In this document: one piece after another, positions 45,463-56,663 of the stretch
Numbering within the stretch: the stretch's first letter is position 1
How the letters are laid out: each line of letters begins with the position of its first letter
NCBI RefSeq assembly: GCF_002994745.2
Contig: NC_037091.1
Span: forward strand, 14,818,501 to 14,882,500
DNA from: Rosa chinensis
Taxonomy: Eukaryota; Streptophyta; Magnoliopsida; Rosales; Rosaceae
Direction: 5' to 3'
Length of the DNA: 64,000 nt
The notes under the pieces: model-generated
The model's input: the letters and a program-made list of their open reading frames with translations, nothing else
Databases searched by the model: none
What the model was told of the DNA's origin: nothing
Made by a program: the position numbers and the translations under genes

Positions 45463-48400
45463 TTAACCCCTTGGAATCAATGAAACCCAACTACCATCTT
45501 TCTCAATGATCATGCATCTCAAGTACTGCTCAACAGTTCTATTAAGATTTTCTGTTTGGCCATTAGACTCCGGATGGTAAGCTGTGCTCCTGTGTAGTTT
45601 AGTCCCCTGCATTTTGAAAAAAGCTTCCCAAAATTGGCTAAGAAAAATAGGATCTCTGTCTGTTACAATTGCTTCAGGCATACCATGCAATCTGAAAATC
45701 TCTTTCACAAATAATTCAGCAATTGTTTTAGCAGTATAAGGATGGCTAATTGGAACAAAGTGGGCATACTTGCTAAACCTGTCAACAATTACCCATAGTA
45801 CTGATTTCCCCTGATCATTGGGTAGACCCTCTATAAAATCCATCGAGATGCCTTGCCAAGCTCCTTCAGGAATAGCCAAAGGTAAGAGTAAGCCTGGAGG
45901 AAGAATGGCTTCATAGTGATTCCTTTGGCACACATCACATTCCGCTACCCATTTTTTAACAAATTTTTTGACTCCAGGCCACATGAAGGTTCTTGTAACC
46001 CTCTTGTAAGTTCTCAGGTAACCAGAATGACCACCAACTAGGCCAGCATGACATTCATTCAACACTTTGTCTCTCCAAGAGTGAATCAAAGGTACAAACA
46101 TTCTTCCTTTATAATACAGATTGTTATTATTAATGGAATATCCCTTTTTAGAGCACATACCTTGTTGAAGCTCATGAAACAGTTGTGCAGCCTCCGGATC
46201 TGCCAAAGTGTCATTTTGTAAATCAAACATGAATTGGGAAATGGGACTTGATACTCCCACAATAGTATTGAGCTCCCCTTGTCTAGAGAGTGCATCTGGA
46301 ACCACATTGTTTTTCCCTGCCCTATACTTCACTGTGTAATCATATCCAATCAACTTGATCAACCATTTTTGCTGTGTTGGGGTAGTGATTCTTTGGTGAA
46401 GAAAATGTTGAATTGTCCTATGGTCTGTAATGATGTTAAAATGATGCCCGAGTAGGTACGGTCTGCATTGTTGGACCGCAAACACCACTGCCATCATCTC
46501 CTTGTCATACACGGACAAAGCTCGATGCTTTGGAGCTAACACTTTGCTTAAGAAAGCAATGGGATGATTATCTTGAGATAGTATGGCTCCAATTCCCAAA
46601 TCAGAGGCATCACATTCAATGGTGAAGTCTTTAGTAAAGTTAGGGAGGGCCAGAACTGGGGTTGTAGTCATAGCTACTTTAAGATCTTCAAAAGCTTTCT
46701 CACTTGCAGGAGACCATTTGAATCCATCCTTCTTGAGCATATCTGTTAAAGGCTTAGCGATGATACCAAAGTCCTTCACATATTTTCTGTAGTATCCAGC
46801 AAGACCCAAAAATCCCCGTAATCCTTTCAAGGTTTTTGGCTTTACCCATTGCACAATACTCTTGATTTTATTTGGGTCAACTGCCACTCCCTTTGCAGAA
46901 AGTATATGCCCCAAATACTCAACACTATCAACCCCAAAAGTGCATTTAGACATCTTAACTTTGAGATTGTGTTCCTGCATCCGAGTAAAGACTTGTGACA
47001 AGTGTTGAATATGCTCTTCCAAAGATGAACTATAAACGAGGATATCATCAAAGAAAACCAATACGTGCTTCCTCAACATATCTCTAAATACATCATTCAT
47101 CAAGGACTGAAATGTTGATGGTGCATTGGTCAAACCAAATGGCATCACTAAAAATTCATAATGACCATCATGTGTGCGAAAAGCAGTCTTGCTTACATCC
47201 GCACTCTCCATCCTGATTTGATGATAGCCAGACCTGAGGTCAAGCTTAGTAAAATAAGCAGAACCACCAACTTCATCCAACAATTCGTCAATCACTGGTA
47301 TTGGAAACTTATCCTTAACAGTCACAGCATTGAGGCTTCGATAATCTACACACATACGAGAAGTGCCATCTTTCTTCTTTACTAATAAGACTGGAGAAGA
47401 GAAAGGACTTACACTTGGTTGAATCACTCCGGCAGCTGACATTTCTCTCACAATTTTTTCAATCTCTGTCTTTTGATAATAAGGATATCTATAAGGGCGC
47501 ACATTTACAGGAACTGTACCTGGAAGTAGAGGTATCCTGTGATCATGACTTCTCTTAGGAGGTAGAGAAATGGGAGGCTGGAAGAGTTCACTAAATTGTT
47601 CCACCAATTGTTTGAGTTTAGGATGGACATGAGGTTTCTGACTATTGTCATCTATGCGCCTTAATTCTATCAACATAGCTTCCCTCTCCTTAGCCAAAAG
47701 ACTGGTCATCTGTTCACAAGTTATGACTTCAATGTTTTCAGATTCAACTCCCTGCAAGTGATATTGGAGGTCATTTTTAACAAACTTCATGGTAAGCTTG
47801 TCAAAATTCCAAACAATATCTCCCAAAGTACGAAGCCAAGCTGCTCCCAAAATGACCTCACATCCTGAGACTGGTAGAATATAAAAATCTGCTTCAATGT
47901 CTTGTCCTTGAATATCAAGTTGAAGGTTTGAAACATAACCTCTGGTCTCCATTATTTCTCCACTAGCTACCCGTACATTCATAGGGCAACCCTTGTCAAC
48001 TATACCTATGTAATACTTGAGTAAACTGGGATGAACAAAATTATGAGTTGCTCCACAATCCACAAGTACATGCACTGACCTGTTCTTTCCAATTTGGCCT
48101 TTCAACTGCATTGTCTCTGGCTTGTTAATATCAGAAAGTACATGTAAAGAAATGAGTGGAGCTTCCTCCATTGTCTCACCGGTAAGTAAATCCTCCATAA
48201 CTGCAGCATGCTCTTCACCTTGTGATCCAGCAGCACTAAAACCCTCAATAAGTAAAGCTCTAGCGCCTCGTTTACATATATGATCAGAAGTGTAGGGTTC
48301 ATCACAAAAGAAGCACTGTTTTCGATTCCTTCGATCTCTATACTCAGCTTGGGAATACTTTCTGTCAGCTGAGAAGTTTGAATGATTGCGGCCATAAGGT

Positions 48401-48492
48401 TTTGCAGTAGTGGACTGATTTCCAAACTGTGATCTCTGTACAGGAGCTAGTGGTGCAACAATCTGTTTGGTACCTGAAAAAGAAGATTTAGA
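45463..48492 (-). pseudogene. pol: pol of the chromovirus-like element: zinc knuckle, protease, RT, RNase H, integrase
   Basis: Same frame as gag after TAG 48493. It has a knuckle-like CFFCDEPYTSDHIC, protease VDCGATHNFVHP, RT with SRMCVDYRSLNAVTVKDKFP, MPFGLTNAPSTFQ and the catalytic VFFDDILVYS, RNase H (TIECDASDLGIGAILSQDN), then integrase with an HHCC finger (CHAGLVGGHSG ... CDVCQRNH) and the catalytic core (MDFIEGLPNDQGKSVLWVIV, TDRDPIF, YHPESNGQTENLNR). A TAA at 45463..45465 interrupts the integrase before FWYNSTYH. All catalytic motifs are intact, so apart from the two stops the enzyme set looks complete. Confidence 0.9.
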
Positions 48493-49935
48493 CTAGTTTT
48501 GTTTCCAATTCTTATGTCCTGAATTTCTCGCTTCAAAAGCCTTGGCAAGCTCAAAGGCCTCCATCAAGTTGGAAGGTTTCATAAGGCTCACATCAGTTCT
48601 AATTTCTTCTTTCAACCCTCCTATGAAGCAAGCCAATCGAAGTTCAGGAGAAAACCCTGGTGCTCGGCAAGACATTTTTGTAAACTGATCTCGGAACTCT
48701 GTAACAGTACCCACTTGTTGCATTTTTGCCAAAGCAGCTTGGTAGTCAAGCTTATTGTACCCACCAAATTGCTGCAGCATCAGCTCAACTAAGCCAGACC
48801 AGGAACTAGGATTGTCTTGTAAATGTAATTGCCACAAACTAGCAGCTATACCAGTCAAGTGCATCGATGCAATGGAGATTTTCTTCTCTTCTGGAATTTG
48901 ATACAATTGAAAAAATTGTTCAGCTCTATTAAGCCACTCCAAGGGATCTTCCCCACCAAATACTGGAAAATCCAACCGAATTTGTTTCATGGTAGGCAGA
49001 TTTGGGTCCTGGACTTGATGGTGGCTCAACCCATGGTTGTGAGTGTGTTGATAATGATATGGATGAAATTGACTATGTGGGTTGAATTGGTTATATGGAT
49101 AGAAAAAGTGAGGATATGGAGTAGTAGTTGTGGCATAGATTGGTGGAGGTGATGATGTATTAGAAATGGTTGGTGTAGTAGTTGGGATGCTCCGTTTGGA
49201 TTGGAAGCCACTCATACCCATAGAACTACTTTGGGGCCTTGTTGGTATTGCACTAGTCACACTGGAATGAAATCCACTAGTTGGTAACTGAGATTGCAAA
49301 GAGCTTTGTGGCATATGATGTAGTGGAATCGATGAATGAGTGTTTTGTGGTGCTGATTTAGAACACTGATCATGTTGATAATTTCCAAAATAGGAAGGAT
49401 CATAACCTAAAATGGGATTATTAATCAACTTTGGGTCCATGAACAGTCTAGGGTCATTACTCATTCCATAATCCCCAGCTGTTTGAAACCACCCACTCAC
49501 TCCATTCACTGATGAATAAATTCCAGCACTCACAGGTTGAGAACCAACAAATTGACCACTAGAAACAGGAACATTATGACTACGCAAAGACCCAAATAGA
49601 TATGCAGATACATCTATAGTCGTAGTAGTTGGCATAGTAGTCATACCACCAAGCGATTCCGTTATCGAAGCATCCGGCGACGGCGAACTCAGTTGAGGCG
49701 GCGGTCCAGCTCCACTAGTCTCCACCAAAGCTTTGGAGCCCAAACGAAGTTGTCGGAGTTCCTCCATGAGCTCGGATTGAAAGGAAGAGTGCTGAGCTTG
49801 GATCTTCTCCATGGATTCTCGCACCTCCTGGAATTGGAGCATCGTCTCCTCACGATGAGCCTGCAAGGAAAGCTCATAAGGCGGGTCCACCAACGAAGAA
49901 GACGAGGCACTCGTAACCTTCTTCGATCCCCCCAT
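48493..49935 (-). CDS. gag: gag of the chromovirus-like element
   Basis: 480 aa, from ATG 23 bp after the LTR end to TAG 48493..48495. An N-terminal coiled-coil-like stretch (REETMLQFQEVRESMEKIQA) is followed by an S/T/P-rich middle, then the retrotransposon gag domain (RLDFPVFGGEDPLEWLNRAE, then WLELM-like and LAKMQQVGTVTEFRDQF). It ends GHKNWKQN. It forms the capsid of the particle. The frame continues past the TAG into the zinc knuckle and pol, so the stop is either a mutation (CAG to TAG) or a readthrough site; related elements usually have one fused gag-pol ORF. Confidence 0.85.
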   Translation of the reverse strand: MGGSKKVTSASSSSLVDPPYELSLQAHREETMLQFQEVRESMEKIQAQHSSFQSELMEELRQLRLGSKALVETSGAGPPPQLSSPSPDASITESLGGMTTMPTTTTIDVSAYLFGSLRSHNVPVSSGQFVGSQPVSAGIYSSVNGVSGWFQTAGDYGMSNDPRLFMDPKLINNPILGYDPSYFGNYQHDQCSKSAPQNTHSSIPLHHMPQSSLQSQLPTSGFHSSVTSAIPTRPQSSSMGMSGFQSKRSIPTTTPTISNTSSPPPIYATTTTPYPHFFYPYNQFNPHSQFHPYHYQHTHNHGLSHHQVQDPNLPTMKQIRLDFPVFGGEDPLEWLNRAEQFFQLYQIPEEKKISIASMHLTGIAASLWQLHLQDNPSSWSGLVELMLQQFGGYNKLDYQAALAKMQQVGTVTEFRDQFTKMSCRAPGFSPELRLACFIGGLKEEIRTDVSLMKPSNLMEAFELAKAFEARNSGHKNWKQN

Positions 49936-49957
49936 CGATTTGGTCTCTGATACCAGA

Positions 49958-50124
49958 TGATGAGTACCCTCAGAAATTAAAGAGAAGAAAACAAAGAAAA
50001 ACTGAGAAAAGATAGACTTTTATATAGATATTCGATAGTTGAATTACAAAATGAAAGTAACAGAGTATATATAGGCTATAACAACCAAAACGCTGCATTT
50101 TACTAATAAGTTGGTATCCCAACA
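49958..50124 (-). repeat. 5' LTR of the chromovirus-like element (167 bp)
   Basis: On the minus strand it runs TGTTGGGATACCAACTTATT ... GGGTACTCATCA with a CTATATATAC TATA motif (around 50070). The PBS TGGTATCAGAGACC follows at 49955..49942, complementary to the 3' end of initiator methionine tRNA as in most plant LTR elements. Confidence 0.85.
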
Positions 50125-51496
50125 TTCGGACTCACAAAGCCAGAAAACAACATTCAAAGCCCCGAGTCGCCGATGAAGAGGACCAAGAAGAAGGTTTCAG
50201 TTTTGTTGTACGCAAATCAAACGAAGGAGTGAAATAGAGAATGAAATCCTCACCTAATTTGCGTGAAGAAATCTCAATTGCAGGCTCTGAAATCCTCTTC
50301 GGGCAAGAATATTGTTGTGACTCCATCTTCAGTTCCATCTCCAAATTGATTTCGGTCTTCAAATCCATCTTTGATTCAACTTGGCAAGAATGACATACCA
50401 AGCTCGTGCTCACCTGAGTGTGGGCACAACGGAAATTGAAGAAAAGCAGTTGTGAGGAAAGAAGAAGTGAAAAAGATAATAATAAGTGAAAAAAATAGCA
50501 GCTGGGCCTGTGAGAGCCTTTGGGCCTCCGAGAAATTCTTCTGATGCCCACAATAAAAGTTTGATACATGTTTCCAAATTCTATACAAGAAAGTTGAGAC
50601 TCGGAGTTCACTCGGTGCATTTAAGGGGCCCCGTATCAAAGTTGGGGCTAAGAAAACTTCATGGATCGAGGAACATGACTCGCGAGGATACAAAAGAAAC
50701 CCATGTCCAAATTTGGGCCCATTTGAAGAATTCAGTAAAGCATTACGCTACGGGTGTTCTTTTTGAAATACCCGGGCTTTGGTTTCGTTAAAAAAAATAC
50801 TTCGGAACCTAGAAAACATCCTTTTGGTACAAAACCAAGAAAAAGCCCAAATTCCCAAACGTCAGAACTAGAATGGTGTGATCCCTTCACAGGGTATGTA
50901 GGCAATCTAGCGACCCACTAGATGCAACCACAAATTCAAATCGAATCCCTGACTCCACCAGTCAAATTTAGCCAATCCGAATCTCTGGCTCCACCAATCA
51001 AATTCACCCAAACACCAGAAAAATCAAATCATTCCCAAATTACCCAAAAGCAAATTCAAGGGCTCTAAACCCTCACAAATATCTCAAACAAAATCCAAAA
51101 ACAAATGGGTCATCTACCCATTTAAATCTCAAATGCTGGAACTACATGTGGTTTGATCCCACAAGGGTATGTAGGCAATCTGGAATCAAATAATCTAGAT
51201 GCAACCGCATCCTAAATACTATTCCTATTCCAAAAATCCAAGCCCTCCAATGGGTCATTCACTCATTGGAACTCTTGAACTACGAGTGGCTTGATCCCTT
51301 CCCGGGTACATAGGCAACCCATTCCAAAATTCGGGTGCAGCCGCAAAAACAAACAAACATACATTGGTTTCTTTATAAATGGAATCAAAGGGTGTTCTCT
51401 TGTTAGAAGATATTGTAATTAAGGGACACATTCTGTCTTGAATGGGTCAAACCCGAAATAATTAAAACTCTATTCTATTAATAAATACGAGTGAAA
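50125..51496. other. Non-coding gypsy-related DNA with three motif copies
   Basis: A conserved phrase, GATCCC...GGGTAYRTAGGCAAYC followed by GATGCAACC or GGTGCAGCC, occurs near 50880, 51155 and 51291, each with GAACTACRWGTGG-like DNA before it. Such phrases are common in the non-coding parts of plant Tat/Athila-type elements. No gene was recognised. ORFs at 50132..50791 are not supported. Confidence 0.45.
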
Positions 51497-54003
51497 TTAC
51501 ATTGGGTGACATTTTACACTCTGTGCAATTTTTAACCCAACAGTGGTATCCACCACCTCTTCTTCTTCCATGTCATCGCCGAGGTCCAACTTGGACTCAT
51601 CTGCTGGGATGTTCAAATCAGGTTCTTCACTGAACTTTTTGGTGACATACGCTACCAATGACTCCTCCTCCATGAGAGCTGTTGTTTGGTATTGCTCGAG
51701 AGCTTTAGAGGTAAGGGTCGCTCGCATTGGGTTCTGCCTCTACTCCGATGTCGGAGTATCTTCTGAAGCTTTAACCACTATGCTTTGAATCTTCTTGGGC
51801 CTCCACTGTAGGCTCTCAGCAGTATTTCCCTTGCCCCTTAGTCTATCAAAAATAGAGGTTTAGGGTCTGACTCTTCGGGGAACAATATGCGCCGGGCCCT
51901 AGGCTTCCTTGCCGGTGAGGCCTCTTTCATTGCAGCTGGTATAGGAGTAGCTTTCCTACCCTCTGTGATTCTGCAAAACACATTGGGCTTAGGAACCCTT
52001 GGTGCAGATTTAGGGTGCTTCTGAAAAGCTCTGGGTGTAACGAGGGGTTTGGCCGCCAAGGCCTCCATCTGTCTCTGATATTGTTCTAGGGATTTGACTA
52101 GCTGCAAAGGCTTAATCAGGCCCTGATCTAGGGCCTCCAATGTCCGCTTCACCTCCTTAAACCTACGTTGGAGCTTTCTCTTCTTTGAAGGGCTGATTTC
52201 TACAGCCTTGCCCTTCTCCCTCATATACCATTGTCCTTCCTTGATGATGGAAGTCAAGGCTGGAGGAATATATGGCTAGGTAAGGATATCCCTTTGCTTG
52301 CCCTTATCCCGGGGCTCCTTCATCTTTTCCTCCTCTACGACCATCAACTTCTTGAACAAGTTAGAATTAGACCTGTAAATGGACCGGATTTGGATCAGAT
52401 CGACTTAAATCCAAATCCGTTTACTTAAAAAAAAATTTGATCCAAACCCGCTTCGTTAACCCGGCGGATCATTGATAGCTCGATCCAAATTAACGGATAC
52501 TCGATCCGCTAATCCGATCCGTTTATAATTTCAAATATTTTAAAATTTTAAATAGTAATATTAAATTTATATCATGATACCTCATAAGATATTAATAAAA
52601 TAAACAACATGAAAAGTATCACCAAAAGTAGAATTACATTATCAAAATTCTTAATACTTCTTGGAATCTTGGGTGATGGACTGTTCCCTTAGATTTCTGC
52701 AAAAAAAATTGTATTAGAAATTCTTCATATTTTATATTTTTAAAAGATAATATTATATTAATAAAAAATAATATTTTATTATTATGAAAACTGGCCGGAT
52801 CATTAACGGATCGAATCGACCTAAATCCGTATTTGATCAGTTAAATAAACGGGTTAACGGATTCGGATCATTAACGGATCAACGGATCAAAATTTTCGAC
52901 CCAAACTCGTCCAATATCCATGGATCTGGAGAGGGTCCGTATCAAAATCTGGTTCATTTATAGGTCTAGTTGGAATCTCTTGGAGAGGAAGATTCTTCTG
53001 ATCTACTTCTTTCTTTAGGCTAAATGGCTGGAAGTTTCTGGAAGGCGAGCCTAACTTTACTGGCTAGAACGAACAAAAGCGAAAGGTTTGTTCGACCTCT
53101 TCATGCGACACCTAGATGCCACACTATTCCTTACACCGCAAGCAAAGGATAACAGGTGAAGCCTCTTTGATAGGATTGGGTTTCTTCTTTGCTGGCTGTT
53201 CCTTCCCCTCCTCCTCCTGACCCTTAGTGGTAAGGTCAAGAGTTTGTCTTTGTTGGCCCTTCTTGTTCCAGGCCACATCCACCATGTTACCCCAGTGTTA
53301 GGGAAAGGGTTCAAATCAACCAACGCAGCTGCGGTTGTCGGTGACTCTACCTGTAGGCTTCCATAATTCAACCAAACCTGGATTCGGTCCTTCAGCTTTA
53401 TGCATTCAGCTGTATTATGATTCCATAAATTGTGGAACTTGCAATACTTCTTCCCTTTCACCTGATCTGCTCTGGAGAAAGGACGAAAGTTAGTTTTGAT
53501 CATCCTTGCGGCTATCATCTCATCCAATATCTCATGAGCTTTGTTCACATCATATGTATAGGTCAAAAATTCAGGCTTGGTGAATGCTACTAACTTGAGC
53601 TTGACAGGTTCTTTGGTGAGTTTCAATTACTTGAGTGCAGAGCCTTTCTTTCCAGTCAGCTCGAAAGTGGAAACATCGCCTTCCTCAACCTCGTCCTCTT
53701 CTAGGATTGCCTCTTGGCCCTGGTAATAGAGATCAAAGGTGGCTGGCTAATAACTCATGGCAGCCACTATCTTGTGCTTCCCAAGAATGTATGTCCCCTT
53801 AGAGGCATTTTTCCTTACATCAGTTTCTCTGAGAAGGTGTTCAAAGCTGCCCACCTCTGTGATGAGCTCTCCCATGGAGTTAAACAGACTCCCATGCTGC
53901 TTCTTACACTGGCGCTGTGTTCCAAACCATTGATCGACAATGTAGCTAGCTCTTTTTTAGGCAACACCAAGTTTAGGTTCGCCTTACGTTGGAGGTAAGC
54001 CAT
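51497..54003 (-). pseudogene. gag: gag of a Tat-like gypsy element, split by a hAT MITE
   Basis: From the right: AYLQRKANLNLVLPKKELAT (to 54003); GKKYCKFHNLWNHNTAECIK near 53450, a Cys/His array of the CKFHxxxxHxTxEC type seen in Tat gags; basic and proline-rich C-terminal parts (KRKLQRRFKEVKRTLEALDQ, 52257..51838), and an acidic end (DLGDDMEEEEVVD, 51727..51497). Stops and frameshifts separate the pieces, and the hAT MITE 52368..52968 interrupts it. The N-terminus and a 5' LTR with PBS were not found, so the copy seems truncated on the right. It probably belongs with the pol at 37720..41958. Confidence 0.65.
52368..52968. mobile_element. hAT-type MITE (TAGACCTGTAAATGG ends), 601 bp
   Basis: The ends are TAGACCTGTAAATGGACCGG and (inverted) TAGACCTATAAATGAACCAG. 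An 8-bp duplication, GTTAGAAT (52360..52367) and GTTGGAAT (52969..52976), has one mismatch. The interior has repeated GGATCNNTAACGGATC motifs and an AT-rich core. Confidence 0.88.
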
Positions 54004-54318
54004 AGCGGATGTACATACCAGCAGATACTTCGGTCAATTTAACATGCTTATTTGCTTTTTATATCATCTTTGTTTTAGTTTGTTTAGCTTATGTAGAAAA
54101 TAAAATGCAGGATCGTTGTCAGCCAGGAGTCAGAGATACAGTGCAACAATGCCAAAATGCTAGTGTTAAGGTAGTAGCACCATCACTTTTTGATAATGTG
54201 GAAGTCTTTTGTGAATATTGATGTGATTTTGTACTTTTTATATGCTGGGATATATTGTGCTAAAAAGTGTGCTGGGTAGCTTGTTCTGCTCTAGAATTGA
54301 TTAATTTGGTGTACTTTG
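54004..54318. other. Unassigned DNA
   Basis: No gene was recognised. A small ORF at 54009..54221 matched nothing known. Confidence 0.3.
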
Positions 54319-55284
54319 CAAGGTTCGAAAAATCGCTAGGCGCTAGTCGGGCGGTGGGTTGGGGAGGAGCACCCAGGCGTCGCCTAGGCAGTTTTGTTTT
54401 TATTTTATTTCTATAGCATATAATTACATAAATAATATAAGAATACATAAACTTATATCACTTTTCATTTATTTTTTTTAAGATCACATAATATTTACTT
54501 ATTCATCCTCAATCTGTAAGCACGTGTCTTACACTCTTACCTCACACTAATTAACATGGCAAGAATAAAGCTAAAGCTTAGAAGGTTTCAAAAATAAAAC
54601 CGTGGTCGCCATAGCTTTCTATCTGGGTATCTCCAAAACGTCTTGAATTCATAGAAAACACAAGCAAAAGTATCAGAAAAACCCAAAATGCAAACGGGTG
54701 CTCAGAGATCAATAAGAATCAATGGAGCTTGAACTCTGTATCCCCTCGAAGATTGTACAACGTTTGGGTCCATCAGAGAAGCACAATCTCACAGAAAAGA
54801 TGGCACCTTTGAATCCCCAAATCAAAAAGCTCAAAGCAAATCCTGGAGACCCAGATCGAGACCCACTTCTAGCTTCAACTTCAATTCCTTGAATCTGATC
54901 CAAAATTGACAAAACCTTGTGTCATTTGCTTGTGGGTCTGGTTTCCCTCTTCACTTCTGCAAATGCAAACAAAGAAGAGCAAGAAAGAGAGAGTCTTGAT
55001 GTACCAATTTAGACACAGAACAACAACAAGAGCAAAACTTGAGTACGAAGCATAGCGTCTTTTGTTACTGCTGTCGGTTTTGAAAATTTACACTCTTTCA
55101 ATTTGGATTCCACTGAGTCGCTGCTGTCGACATGAGAAACCGCCTAGACGCCCAATCTCCCGCCTAAGCAGCCTAGGCGGCCGCCCAAAACCCACCCGCC
55201 CATCCCACCAACTTGCCATTACTCGCGGCGGAGACCCACCACCCAGAGCCTAGGCGGGCTGAGCGGCCGAGTTTTAGAACACTG
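54319..55284. mobile_element. hAT-like non-autonomous element (CTAGGCG family), 966 bp
   Basis: The ends are CAAGGTTCGAAAAATCG and (inverted) CAGTGTTCTAAAACTCGG. A perfect 8-bp duplication, GTACTTTG, lies at 54311..54318 and 55285..55292. GCGCCTAGGCGG-type subterminal repeats occur at both ends, as in 2544..3668. No transposase is present. Confidence 0.9.
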
Positions 55285-55375
55285 GTACTTTGTAAACAAC
55301 TCTTTCTGACGACCCTTAAGAGTGACGTTTTTGTACTGCTTGCTGAATTCTAATATAGACTGACCTCCTTCTTAT

Positions 55376-55377
<2 letters not shown>

Positions 55378-55411
<34 letters not shown>
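55378..55411. repeat. TA dinucleotide microsatellite
   Basis: An uninterrupted TA run just before the LINE-derived insertion. Shorter TA runs occur near 2750, 9755, 10561, 20361 and 22980, a CA run near 10168 and a CT run near 32803. Confidence 0.9.
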
Positions 55412-55413
<2 letters not shown>

Positions 55414-55450
55414 TAACACGTTTAACAGCTTAATATGATACAATCCTATT

Positions 55451-56380
55451 ATACTCCTTTAGCACGTCGAAATTTGAAGCGTGCCTTGAACCAGGTGGAT
55501 GTGATACAGCCGATTGGGCCAATGTTGGTGTTTGGGGCATAGAATACCCCCCAGGTTGGGTTAGAGAGGTTTATGCTGACTGCTAAACCTAAGGTGAGGA
55601 AAGAAATACGTCGGAGTCCTTCTGTTGGTAGTAGAGAGGGTAGCTTTAGGGTGCCGACAGACTCAAATGCGACGGAGCAGGATGGTGGTAGTGAGCCAAA
55701 GTCTGATAGCTCGAGTAAGGAGATAGTCGGAGCAGACAGTTCAACAGAACATGCACCAAATCATGCAATGCATTCTCCTAGTTGTGGAATGCGTCGTAAG
55801 CATGTGGATGAGGATGGGATTTCTCCAAAGAAGATGAGATTGAGCTTGGCAGTTGGAAGAACTAACATGGATGCTATGACCATGGATTTGTGCAATGTGA
55901 AGTCGGCCAAGCAGGTATACAAGAAGAGAGGCAAGCCGAAAGGTACAAAAAACAAAGCCAAGGAGTTCAAGGTTCTCCTATGAAAAAGTCCCCGTCAAAG
56001 AAGAGTAAAAAGTCTCCAAGAAAAGCGGAAAAGTTAGTGAATGGTTTGCCGAAATTTACTTTAGTTGAGGTTGTCAATGGTCTTAACCCGTCTAAGGGGA
56101 AGGAACCTATAGTTGCTTGTAGGTGATCCTAGTTTTGATTGTCTATGCTAGTAAGAATGTGTCTATGAGTCTTGTGGAAGTGTTTAGTTTTAGCGTACCA
56201 CAATTGCGTGCTCCGCGTTTAAGGTTAGGTAGAATAGAGTCCCTGTAAGGCGAGGTATTTTTATGTGGCATAGACTACTCTGAACAGAAATGTATTATTA
56301 GAGTAGTCTTCTATACTATTCTTGATCTATGAAACGAGGCATACTATTGGTATGCTTCCATTTTATCAAAAAAAAAAAAA
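55451..56380 (+). mobile_element. LINE-derived retroposon (internally deleted) with poly(A) and 16-bp duplication
   Basis: It is flanked by ATGATACAATCCTATT (55435..55450) and ATGATACGATCCTATT (56381..56396), one mismatch, and ends in A13. It contains 55573..55983 (136 aa) with a basic C-terminus KKRGKPKGTKNKAK, then a frameshift into a K/S-rich stretch (MKKSPSKKSKKSPRKAEK). This resembles the end of plant LINE ORF1 (gag-like). No reverse transcriptase or endonuclease is present, so the copy was made in trans or lost its ORF2. Confidence 0.8.
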
Positions 56381-56471
56381 ATGATACGATCCTATTGAGA
56401 GTCCTAATTTAGTTCACCATACCCCTTTACCCTGCTCATAATACGTGCTACGTGGGCTTCAAGCCATCCCG

Positions 56472-56497
56472 CACGTGAGTGAGTGTAGGGTCACGTG
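56472..56497 (+). promoter_or_regulatory. Two G-boxes upstream of the glutaredoxin gene
   Basis: CACGTG occurs at 56472..56477 and 56492..56497, about 170-190 bp upstream of the start codon. G-boxes bind bZIP and bHLH factors in plants. This hints at light, stress or ABA control; that is inference. Confidence 0.5.
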
Positions 56498-56663
56498 AGA
56501 CTCATGCCGCCTCCTTCTGGGCGAATATAGTCGGACAAGCTTCAATTACAGCCAAAGGTGAAGGAAGAAGAGTCTCAATCGAATTCTGAATTGCCTTGCC
56601 AACTGCGCTAACCTCGCCGCGCGTGAGATCCCAATCTCACCACCATCCCTCGATTCATCACCA

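Larger units (their letters stand above)
44608..50124 (-). mobile_element. Ty3/gypsy chromovirus-like element, nearly intact, 3' end rearranged
   Basis: The 5' LTR (49958..50124), PBS, gag and pol are present in order and in a single reading frame from 49935 to 44608 with only two stops (48493 and 45463). The integrase is followed by a chromodomain-like start, then by a copied piece of gag and LTR-like fragments instead of a normal 3' LTR. No 3' LTR was found, so the target duplication (5' flank TTCGG at 50125) cannot be checked. This is the youngest-looking large element in the window. It lies within, or next to, the decayed Tat-like element. Confidence 0.9.

Noticed and set aside
50132..50791. 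ORFs beside the chromovirus 5' LTR
   Set aside because: No known domain, several overlapping frames on both strands, and no promoter; not supported as genes.
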